This document shows, in pieces, positions 33,764-41,428 of a stretch of 64,000 nucleotides of DNA. Every line of letters starts with the position of its first letter. Position 1 is the stretch's first letter. A model generated the notes under the pieces. It searched no databases. It had not been told where the DNA came from and was given only the letters and a program-made list of their open reading frames with translations. The translations under genes and the position numbers were made by a program. This stretch comes from JADJQU01 sp035490315 (lineage in GTDB: Bacteria; Planctomycetota; UBA1135; GCA-002686595), in contig DATHET010000334.1 of NCBI GenBank assembly GCA_035490315.1, positions 4,710 to 68,709 on the forward strand. Direction: 5' to 3'.

Positions 33764-35986
33764 TCAGGAATGCGGCTTGACGATGCCTTCGTCGCGCACG
33801 AGGACCACGCCGCGCGCCGCGTACTCGACGCACCAGGCGAAGGCCTGGCCGCGAGCGGTCCATTGCGATGCGAGTCGGCCGGCTCCTTGCGCTATGCGAG
33901 CGCCTCCTGCAGTCGACGAGTCTGGCGCGAGTTCGAAACCGACCTGTTCCAGCGTCTCGAGGTTGCAGAACTTCAGCCTCCAGGTCCCGCTGGTCCCTCG
34001 CCTTCCCAGAGTGATCTCGGCCGCATCGACGATCGGCGAAGCGCAGTTCGCGATCCGCCAGTCGTCACCCACGGGCTGTGGCGCGGATTTGGGATCGAAG
34101 CCGGGCAACTGGTTCTGGGCATCGGCTCCGCTCAGGTTCGACCAGCCGTTGACGGGCGTCGCCTGCAGGATGCGCCCCGCGCACAGCCATTCCGCCGAGG
34201 CGGCGACGTCGAAGGACGCGAGGGGCTCGCCGGCGTAGTCGACCCACACACCCTGGATCTCCCCGCTCTTGAAATGGCCGTCGATGCCCTTGGCGGTCCA
34301 ACTCAGGAAAGGCGGCAGCGAGAGATCCTGCTCGCGCTGCACGCGGGCGCTGACCCACTGCACCGAGAGTGCTTCCCAGTCCAGCGCGATGTTCGCGCCT
34401 TCGCTGAACCAGCGCATCGGGCTGGTCGTGGGCTCCGGAGCAGGGAGGCGGATCACGATCCGCTCGGACGGTGAAGCCGCGTCGATCGCGACGGCGATGC
34501 CCGCGGGACGCAGCTGAGCGAATTGCTCGCTGCGCGAGAACTGCACGAACGCGGCTCGCGTCGCGACGGCGAGGAACGGAGTCGGCTTCGCGCGAGCCAG
34601 CTCGAGCTCCGCGGCGTTGCGCACCTGGAATTCAGGCGCGGCGAGGAAGGCCTGGCTCTGCGAGCGATCCAGGGGCGAGAATCCGTGCACGAGTTCGGGC
34701 ACGTCGAGCAGCAGCACCGCCGCGGGCGGCGGAGCCTGGTCCTGCGCGCGGGCGACGTCGTGCCGCGCATGGTCCACGCTCGTCTGGGCGGTCATCCAGG
34801 CGCTCGCGTGAACGTGGGCGATCGCAGCCCAGCTGGTCGCGACGATCGCCGGCATCAAGCTGCGCCGCAGACCGCTCAAGGCCGTCGAGGCCAGAGCCAG
34901 GCTCGCGCTGACGATCAAGAGACCAGCCGCCAGGACCTCGGCGCGCGTGAAATCTCCCGGCTGCACGCGGACGCCGCTGCCCCAGAAGCAGGCCGCAAGC
35001 ACGGCCAGGGCTCCGATGGCCAGGATCAAGCTCCACAGACGCGGCGCGGATCGCGCGGCGGAAAAGGCAGGCTCCAGCGCGACCACCAACGCCGCGGCGG
35101 CGAGCAGGTACGCGGCGAAGGAAGCGCTGGAGGGGTTGACCGGCAGGGCGAGGACTCCGAGTTTCTCCACCGCGAGGGCCAGACTCTCCGTCAGGGGCCG
35201 ATCGATCGACGCTCCCGCGCGTGCCCAGCCGAGCAACGAGCGCAGAAGCGGCTCGATTGCGACACACAGTCCGTAGGCGAGCAGCGTCACGCTCGCCGTG
35301 CGCGCGCGCGCGATCCAGGTGCGGTAGCGCCGTCCCGAGACGAACTCGGCCAACGCCAACGCGAAGGGCAGGGCCCAGGCCAGGTCGCTGGACAACCCGG
35401 CGCACAGGGCGAGGACTCCGGCGCGGATCGCCGCGCGCGATTTTCTGAGCTGGCGTCCGCGCAGGAATTCCACGCAGGCCCAGGTCCCGAAGCCCAGGGC
35501 GAGCAGATCCCCGCGAGCCGCAAGCGAGCCCACCGCGGCAAAGGCCAGGGGATGGACGAGACAGAGCGCGGCCGCGACCCAGGCCGCGGCGCGCGCGTGG
35601 TCGTCGCCGAGCCAGGGCAGGGCCAGCCTGCGCAGGAACACGCCCGCGCCAGCCGCGGCGATCAGGAGCAGGATCAGATTTTCCGCGCGCAGAGGCCTGG
35701 GACTCGCGGCGCCAAAGGCTCCGCCGTCCGACCACAGGCGAGTGGAGATCGCGAGGCTCAGCGCGCCGAGCGGGTGCTGGCCCGCTTCGCTGGCTTCGAA
35801 GTAGACCTTGGGGTCGGCGCGCAGGCTGCCGTGATCGAGGCAGTCGCGGACCGAGAGCAGCGCGCGCATGTCGGCCGCCGAAAAGCCCGCGCCCGGCTCG
35901 GAAGCGGCGAAGAGCGGCCCGTGGGCGTGCAGGACGAGGGCAAGGGTGAACAGCGCTCCGAGGGTCCAGGCAAGCCAACGCGGCAT
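33764..35986 (-). CDS. Large polytopic membrane protein of unknown function
   Basis: The product has 740 residues. The first ~420 carry about ten hydrophobic helices, beginning WLAWTLGALFTLALVLHA. A periplasmic loop DMRALLSVRDCLDHGSLRADPKVYF follows the first helix, an arrangement like GT-C glycosyltransferases and related membrane proteins. The C-terminal ~300 residues are soluble and beta-rich. No catalytic motif is certain; the early Asp-containing loop is where GT-C enzymes carry their base, so a polyprenol-sugar transferase is one possibility. It lies 24 bases upstream of queF on the same strand. Confidence 0.75.
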   Translation of the reverse strand: MPRWLAWTLGALFTLALVLHAHGPLFAASEPGAGFSAADMRALLSVRDCLDHGSLRADPKVYFEASEAGQHPLGALSLAISTRLWSDGGAFGAASPRPLRAENLILLLIAAAGAGVFLRRLALPWLGDDHARAAAWVAAALCLVHPLAFAAVGSLAARGDLLALGFGTWACVEFLRGRQLRKSRAAIRAGVLALCAGLSSDLAWALPFALALAEFVSGRRYRTWIARARTASVTLLAYGLCVAIEPLLRSLLGWARAGASIDRPLTESLALAVEKLGVLALPVNPSSASFAAYLLAAAALVVALEPAFSAARSAPRLWSLILAIGALAVLAACFWGSGVRVQPGDFTRAEVLAAGLLIVSASLALASTALSGLRRSLMPAIVATSWAAIAHVHASAWMTAQTSVDHARHDVARAQDQAPPPAAVLLLDVPELVHGFSPLDRSQSQAFLAAPEFQVRNAAELELARAKPTPFLAVATRAAFVQFSRSEQFAQLRPAGIAVAIDAASPSERIVIRLPAPEPTTSPMRWFSEGANIALDWEALSVQWVSARVQREQDLSLPPFLSWTAKGIDGHFKSGEIQGVWVDYAGEPLASFDVAASAEWLCAGRILQATPVNGWSNLSGADAQNQLPGFDPKSAPQPVGDDWRIANCASPIVDAAEITLGRRGTSGTWRLKFCNLETLEQVGFELAPDSSTAGGARIAQGAGRLASQWTARGQAFAWCVEYAARGVVLVRDEGIVKPHS

Positions 35987-36091
35987 TCGCGGATCCTACT
36001 GGTTCATCCTCCGACACCGAAGCAGGGCGCGCAGGGCTCGCGTGCGGCGCGCCTCCCGCTATCCTGTGCAGCGCGCAAGCCACGCGCGTCC

Positions 36092-36544
36092 ATGCTCGAA
36101 ACATTCCGACCGCTGCTCGAGGCTGCCCAGGGTCTGGACCTCAGCGACCCCGCCAAGGCTCGAATCGAGCTCGAGCGACGTCTCGATCCGAGTTCCGCGA
36201 AGGCCCGCGACCTGTCGAAAGAGCTCCTGCGCCTGTGCAACGAGGGCAAGATCGCGAACCGCGGCGAGATGCCGGTGAAATGGGGCCGGGTCGCCAAGGC
36301 CACACCGGAAACGCTCGACCAGTCGATCGACGTCGTGTTGATGAACGGCGCGGGTCCGCGCCACCGCCATCCTCGCGGCGAAGTGAACTTCTGCGTGGCG
36401 GTCGACGGCGCACCGACTTTCGAAGCCCAGGCGCCGGGCTGGGTCGTGCTGCCGCCGAACTCGACTCATGTGCCGACCGTCGCGGGCGGGACGATGCTGA
36501 TCGTCTACCTCTTGCCGCACGGCGAGATGGAATTCCTCGCGTAG
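36092..36544 (+). CDS. DUF4863 / 4-hydroxylaminobenzoate-lyase-like cupin
   Basis: The product has 150 residues. The helical N-terminus (LDLSDPAKARIELERRL) is followed by a small cupin-like barrel: GAGPRHRHPRGEVNFCVAVDG with His residues and Glu, then GWVVLPPNSTHVPTVAGG. This pattern is that of the PnbB/DUF4863 group, whose characterised members release ammonia from 4-hydroxylaminobenzoate. No nitrobenzoate reductase lies nearby, so the substrate here may be different. A TATCCT box at 36059-36064 precedes the ATG by 27 bases. It converges on the YgiQ gene with 4 bases between stops. Confidence 0.72.
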   Translation: MLETFRPLLEAAQGLDLSDPAKARIELERRLDPSSAKARDLSKELLRLCNEGKIANRGEMPVKWGRVAKATPETLDQSIDVVLMNGAGPRHRHPRGEVNFCVAVDGAPTFEAQAPGWVVLPPNSTHVPTVAGGTMLIVYLLPHGEMEFLA

Positions 36545-36548
36545 AAGC

Positions 36549-38450
36549 TCAGCCGCAGGTGTCGAGATCCGCTTGCGCCGGCGCGCGGCCGGCCTTGGCC
36601 TTCGCGTTGCGCTGGCGCAAGGCGTGCCGGAACTTCGGCAGCAGATCTTCCCGCTGCGCTTCGTGCAGCGCCTCTTCGACCAGCTTCTGATTCTCCGGCA
36701 CTCGCCAGCGCACCAGGGCCTTCTGCAGACGCCGCTCGCGACCGCCGCGCGGGATGTACAGATCCTCGTAGGTGATCGGGTCCTTGCCGGTCGTGTACTG
36801 CACGCAGGCGCGGGTCATCGGCAAGGGAATGAACTCCTGCGCCTGCTCCGGGCTGTAGTTGCGCTCGAGCAGCTTCTCGAACAGGAGCACCGCGTCCTTC
36901 ATCGTCGTGCCCGGGTGGCCGACGATAAAATAGTTGACCAGGTGCTGGTCCTTGCCGAGATCCGCGCACTCTTCCTTGTAATCCTTCTCGTAGGCCTCGT
37001 AGACGTCGAACGAGGGCTTGTTCATCGCGCGCAACACGTTCGGCGACGCATGCTCCGGCGCGAGCTTCATGCGGCCGGGCGTGTGGTTCTTGACCAGATC
37101 GTGGTGCAGCGGGAGCAGCTCGCCGCGCGAGGCGCTCTTCGTGCTGCGCAGCATGTCGTAGCGGATCCCCGACGAGACGAATGCATGTTTGATGCCCTTG
37201 GTCTGCTTCACCAGCGCGAGCAATCGGCGATAGCCCTCGCTCTGGCTGTCGATGCGCAGCGCGGGGCACACGTCCGGCGACAGGCAATCGCGGCCCAGGC
37301 AGCCCTTGCCGGCTTCGAGCAGCTTGCAGCCGAGGCCGTACATGTTCGCGGTCGGTCCGCCGACGTCGGTGATCGTGCCGCGGAAGTCGTGGTGAGCCGC
37401 GAGCGCATTCGCCTCGCGCAGGATCGACTCCTGCGAGCGGCTCTGGATCGCGCGGCCCTGGTGGAACGTGATCGAGCAGAAAGTGCAGTCCGCGAGGCAG
37501 CCGCGGTGCGTGTTGATGCTCCAGCGCACCGGCTCCAGCGCGGGCACGCCGCCCGCCGCGTCGTGGTCGGGATGCCATTCGCGACGGAAGGGCAGGTCGT
37601 AGTACTCGTCGACCTCCGCCTGCGAGGCGGGAGCTTGCGGCGGATACTGGACCACGAAGCGCTCGCCGTGGGCCTGGGCCAGGGGCCGGCTGTCCGGGGA
37701 ATTCTCCTCGCGCACGGCCTGGAACAGCTCGATCTGCAGCTGCACGTCGTCGCGCATGGCCTCGAAGCTCGGCACCTTGCGCGCGTTCGCCGGCACGTCC
37801 TTGGACGGCACGACGACGCAGGTGCTCGCGACATGAGCGAGCGATTCACCCGCCTCGAGGCGGCGCGCGATCTCGAGCACGGTGCGCTCCCCCATCCCCC
37901 ACACCAGGAGATCCGCCTTGGAATCGACGAGGATCGAGCGGCGCAGCTTGTCCTCCCAGAAGTCGTAGTGCGCGAGCCGCCGCGGTCCGGCCTCGAGCCC
38001 GCCGACGATGATCGGCACGCCGGGGAAGACATGCCGCGCCGCCGCGGTGTAGGCGATGGTGGCGCGATTCGGACGTCCGGACAGACCGCCGGGGCGGTAC
38101 ACGTCGACGTGCCGCAGCTTCTTCGACGCGGTGTAGTTGGTGACCATCGAATCGATGGTGCCCGCGCTGACGCCGACGAAGAGCCGCGGTGCGGGCAGGC
38201 GGCGCCAGCCCGAGCCGGGCTCGCCGGGCGTGTCGATCTCCGGCACGTCGAGGATCCCGACGCGGTAGCCCTTCGCTTCCAGGAGCCTCGCGATCGCGGC
38301 GACTCCGAACGAGGGATGGTCGACGTAGGCGTCGCCGGTGACCAGCACGATGTCGAGTGCATCCCAGCCGCGCTCGCGCATCTGTTCGCGGGTGCGGGGC
38401 AGGAAGGGCGCGGCGGTCACGGCCGCGGTGGAGTGCTTGTCGTTGTTCAT
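36549..38450 (-). CDS. YgiQ-family radical SAM protein
   Basis: The product has 633 residues. An N-terminal domain similar to UPF0313 proteins (DALDIVLVTGDAYVDHPSFG) precedes a radical SAM barrel whose cluster motif is CLADCTFCSI (CX3CX2C) in NTHRGCLADCTFCSITFHQG. LAPEHASPNVLRAMNKP and YFIVGHPGTTMKDA are further family blocks, and a short C-terminal tail follows. The reaction catalysed by YgiQ proteins is not established. All cluster Cys residues are present. Confidence 0.92.
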   Translation of the reverse strand: MNNDKHSTAAVTAAPFLPRTREQMRERGWDALDIVLVTGDAYVDHPSFGVAAIARLLEAKGYRVGILDVPEIDTPGEPGSGWRRLPAPRLFVGVSAGTIDSMVTNYTASKKLRHVDVYRPGGLSGRPNRATIAYTAAARHVFPGVPIIVGGLEAGPRRLAHYDFWEDKLRRSILVDSKADLLVWGMGERTVLEIARRLEAGESLAHVASTCVVVPSKDVPANARKVPSFEAMRDDVQLQIELFQAVREENSPDSRPLAQAHGERFVVQYPPQAPASQAEVDEYYDLPFRREWHPDHDAAGGVPALEPVRWSINTHRGCLADCTFCSITFHQGRAIQSRSQESILREANALAAHHDFRGTITDVGGPTANMYGLGCKLLEAGKGCLGRDCLSPDVCPALRIDSQSEGYRRLLALVKQTKGIKHAFVSSGIRYDMLRSTKSASRGELLPLHHDLVKNHTPGRMKLAPEHASPNVLRAMNKPSFDVYEAYEKDYKEECADLGKDQHLVNYFIVGHPGTTMKDAVLLFEKLLERNYSPEQAQEFIPLPMTRACVQYTTGKDPITYEDLYIPRGGRERRLQKALVRWRVPENQKLVEEALHEAQREDLLPKFRHALRQRNAKAKAGRAPAQADLDTCG

Positions 38451-38617
38451 GGAGCCCTGGGGATCGTGGCGCGCCGCCTTCGGATCCGTCGGAAAAGGTC
38501 ACTCCGTGGCGATCGCGGAACGTCCGCGGCGCATCGAAGGGCGAACAGTGTAACGAGAGCGGGGCCGCGCCGAGCGATGGCGCGACCCCGCGGTGTTTTC
38601 GAGCTCGGAAACGGCGA

Positions 38618-38869
38618 TCAGCCGCCGCCCAGCTCCTTTTTCAGCTTTTCGAGCTCCGCGTCGGCATTGTCCTTCTGGATCTGCTTCGCGGCGTTGGCGT
38701 CCGCTTGGTCCTGCGAGAGCGGCGCTTCGACCGGCGGAAGCTCCTCGGGCGATCCCGGATTCCCCGCCAGCGGGTCCTGCGTCGGCGCAGGCTTCGGGCT
38801 CGAGGGCTCTTTCGACGCGCAGGCGGCGAGGCCGAGCGCAACCAGACTCAAGGCGAGCTTGGACTTCAT
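38618..38869 (-). CDS. Small outer-envelope lipoprotein
   Basis: The product has 83 residues. Signal peptide MKSKLALSLVALGLAAC ends in a lipobox (LAAC), followed by a Pro-rich linker and a C-terminal charged helix DANAAKQIQKDNADAELEKL. No known domain. GGAGGTGG stands close to the ATG, and the start overlaps the stop of the upstream coiled-coil protein (ATGA at 38869-38866), so both are translated together and probably act in the same envelope structure. Confidence 0.75.
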   Translation of the reverse strand: MKSKLALSLVALGLAACASKEPSSPKPAPTQDPLAGNPGSPEELPPVEAPLSQDQADANAAKQIQKDNADAELEKLKKELGGG

Positions 38870-39573
38870 GCTCCACCTCCCGACTTCTCGTTCGCCGGCG
38901 GCGGCGGACGACGGCGCGGCGGATTCAGCTCGGTTTCGCCGGGCCTGGCCGGCGCGGCGGGTGCCGCACCGCGGTTCTTTCCGGCGAGCAGCTGCGGCTC
39001 GTACTGCGCGTAGTTCGGGCCCAGCTTGGTCTTGAACTGATCGATGATCAGCAGGTAGCGCTTGTTCTCGCGACCCTTGAGCGCTTCCACTTCCGCGAGC
39101 TTGGCTTGATCGCCGCTCTCGGTGTAGATCGCGATCAAGCGATCGAGCCGGCCCAGGCGTTCGCGGTGCACGCCCTCGAGGTTCATCATCTTGCGCGCCG
39201 TCTCGCGCTCCGCTTCGCGCGCCGCATGCACGCGGTCGGCGTTGGCACCGGGCGCCCCGGCGGCGCCCTCGCGCGCGTTCTTGACCCGGTTCTCCTGGTT
39301 CGCTTCCTCGCGGGCGTTCTTGACGCGGTTGTCCTGGTTCGCTTCCTCGCGCGCGCGCTTGACCCGCGCCGCTTCCTGTTCCTTCTGCGCCTGGGCCTCG
39401 CGCTCCTGCTTGGCCTTGGCTTCCTTGGCCTTGGCTTCGCGGTCCGCATCGCTTTGCGCGGGAGCGGGCGGCGGTGCCGGGGCGGGGGCAGGCCTCGGAC
39501 GCTGCACGGCCATGCCCAGCGGGGCGAAGAGCGCCAGGAAAAGTCCTGCGCGCGTGATCGGGTGTGTCTTCAT
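38866..39573 (-). CDS. Exported coiled-coil protein with short tandem repeats
   Basis: The product has 235 residues. After a hydrophobic leader (GLFLALFAPLGMA) and a Pro/Ala linker there is a long charged helical region. It contains near-identical units ANQDNRVKNAREE and ANQENRVKNAREG, preceded by a degenerate copy (AARVKRAREE). A compact segment EGVHRERLGRLDRLIAIYTESGDQAKLAEVEALKG follows, then a basic, Pro-rich tail. It is likely a periplasmic elongated helix. It forms a two-gene operon with the small lipoprotein. Confidence 0.7.
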   Translation of the reverse strand: MKTHPITRAGLFLALFAPLGMAVQRPRPAPAPAPPPAPAQSDADREAKAKEAKAKQEREAQAQKEQEAARVKRAREEANQDNRVKNAREEANQENRVKNAREGAAGAPGANADRVHAAREAERETARKMMNLEGVHRERLGRLDRLIAIYTESGDQAKLAEVEALKGRENKRYLLIIDQFKTKLGPNYAQYEPQLLAGKNRGAAPAAPARPGETELNPPRRRPPPPANEKSGGGA

Positions 39574-39745
39574 GGATGGGTTCCTCGGGACGGTCTTTAG
39601 TCCGCTGAGAGCGGACGCGGGGGATGTCTTTGGTCCCTAGGATGAGCTTTCGTGGAACTCCACGCGAATCTCCGCCTCGCCGAAGTGGCAAGCTCCGCGA
39701 CCATTCCCTAACTTTGCCCGCCCCGCCTCTCGCGAGATCCACCCC

Positions 39746-40186
39746 ATGCGACTCCCCCACAACGCCGCGGTCTGCTCTCTCGTGGTCCTGTCTGCCTGCC
39801 AGACCACGCCAGAAGAGGCGCCGGTCGAGTTCGAGCGGCAGGTCGCGGGCCAGATCGGCCTGGGTCCGGAAGCGAAGAACGCCGTGGTGCGCAGCTTCGT
39901 CGAATGGCAGGTCTACTGTGGCGATCGCGATCAGGGTTTGTGGGGATCGGCTCGCGACTTCGACTGGTCCAAGCGCATGTTGATCGCGGTCTCGCTCGGC
40001 TCGCGGCCCAGCGGCGGCTACGCGGTCGAGATCGATCGCGTCCTCGAGCGGGATTCGCACTGGGTCGTGCACGCGCGCGAGACCCGCCCGGCGGCCGGCA
40101 GCCTGCAAACCGCAGTCGTGACCTCGCCCTTCGATTGCGTCTCGGTTCCCAGGTTCGAAGGCAAGGTCGAATTCACGGTCGAGTGA
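39746..40186 (+). CDS. PrcB-like (protease complex-subunit PrcB) lipoprotein
   Basis: The product has 146 residues. Lipoprotein signal MRLPHNAAVCSLVVLSAC with lipobox LSAC. The C-terminal domain with LIAVSLGSRPSGGYAVEIDRV and the closing SVPRFEGKVEF matches the PrcB C-terminal family, whose SGGY turn is the hallmark. PrcB was named from a Treponema protease complex; whether this homologue modulates a protease is unknown. Its stop overlaps the GTG start of the MFS gene, so the two are co-expressed. Confidence 0.75.
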   Translation: MRLPHNAAVCSLVVLSACQTTPEEAPVEFERQVAGQIGLGPEAKNAVVRSFVEWQVYCGDRDQGLWGSARDFDWSKRMLIAVSLGSRPSGGYAVEIDRVLERDSHWVVHARETRPAAGSLQTAVVTSPFDCVSVPRFEGKVEFTVE

Positions 40187-41421
40187 GCGCGACCGCGCCC
40201 TCGCGGCTGGGCGCGCTGCGCCACCGAAACTTCCGTCTCCTGTTCGCCGGGCAGTTCCTGTCGCTGGTCGGGACCTGGATGCAGAGCGCGGCCGTGCTCT
40301 GGCACATTGCCTCCCTCGTGCCGCCCGAGGAGAAGGCCCTCGCCCTCGGCGGAGTCGGACTGGTGAAGGTCGTGCCGATCGTGGTCTTCGCCCTCGCAGG
40401 CGGTGTGCTCGCCGATGCCCTCGACCGGCGGCGGATGATGTTCTGGATGCAGTGCCTGATGGCCGCCAGCGCGGGCCTGCAGGCGGTGCTCACGCTCCAG
40501 GGACTGACTTCGATCTGGCCCCTGTACATCCTGACCGGCGTGAACTCGGCCGCGGCGGCCTTCGAAGGCCCCGCGCGACAATCGCTGATCCCGGCCATCG
40601 TTCCGCGCGAGGACCTTCCCAACGCGATCAGCCTGAACACCATGGCCTTCCAGATGGCGGCGGTCGCGGGGCCGGCGCTCACGGGCATCGCGTACCAGTG
40701 GCTGGGACCCGGCTGGATCTATGCGGTGAACGCGGTCTCTTTCCTCGCCGCGATCGCGGCGGTGATCCTGCTGCGCGATCTGCCGCGCCATGCGCCGGAG
40801 AACGTCGTCGAGCTCAGTCCGCGCTCGGCGCTCGAGGGCCTGCGCTTCGTGTTCAGCCACTCGCTGATCCGCTCGACGATGCTGGTCGACTTCTTCGCGA
40901 CGTTCTTCTCCTCGGCGATGGCCCTGCTGCCGATCTTCACCCAGGACATCCTCGGGCGCGGAGCTGGGACCTATGGACTTTTGTATTCCGCGCCGGCGAT
41001 CGGAGCTGCGCTGACCAGCCTGATCCTGCTGCGTGTCGAGAAGCACATCGTGCGCCGCGGCCGCGTGCTCTTGTGGTCCGTCGCCGCCTATGGTCTCGCG
41101 ACGATCGTGTTCGGCCTCTCGAAGAGCTTCTGGCTGATGTTCGTCTGCCTGGCGCTGACCGGCGCGGCCGACACGGTCAGCATGGTGATCCGCAACGTGC
41201 TGCGACAGCTGACCACGCCGCCGCACATGCGCGGCCGCATGACCAGCGTCAACATGATCTTCTTCCTCGGCGGCCCGCAGCTCGGCGAAATGGAAGCCGG
41301 CGCCCTGGCGCACAAAGTAGGCGCCGCGGCTTCGGTCGTGATCGGCGGAATCGGTTCCTTGATCTCGACGGCGTGGATCGCGAAATCCACGCCGGCGCTG
41401 CGGAATTACCGCCGCGAATAG
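40183..41421 (+). CDS. MFS exporter, EntS-like (MFS_3)
   Basis: The product has 412 residues from GTG 40183, which overlaps the preceding stop (GTGA). The start LGALRHRNFRLLFAGQFLSLVGTWMQ is the characteristic opening of the enterobactin-exporter-like MFS group. About twelve hydrophobic helices follow, with the loop motif ADALDRRRMM between helices 2 and 3. PHMRGRMTSVNMIFFLGGPQLGEMEAG is the matching second-half motif. It probably exports a small molecule; no siderophore genes are near. Confidence 0.88.
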   Translation: MSATAPSRLGALRHRNFRLLFAGQFLSLVGTWMQSAAVLWHIASLVPPEEKALALGGVGLVKVVPIVVFALAGGVLADALDRRRMMFWMQCLMAASAGLQAVLTLQGLTSIWPLYILTGVNSAAAAFEGPARQSLIPAIVPREDLPNAISLNTMAFQMAAVAGPALTGIAYQWLGPGWIYAVNAVSFLAAIAAVILLRDLPRHAPENVVELSPRSALEGLRFVFSHSLIRSTMLVDFFATFFSSAMALLPIFTQDILGRGAGTYGLLYSAPAIGAALTSLILLRVEKHIVRRGRVLLWSVAAYGLATIVFGLSKSFWLMFVCLALTGAADTVSMVIRNVLRQLTTPPHMRGRMTSVNMIFFLGGPQLGEMEAGALAHKVGAAASVVIGGIGSLISTAWIAKSTPALRNYRRE

Positions 41422-41428
41422 GCGAGCG

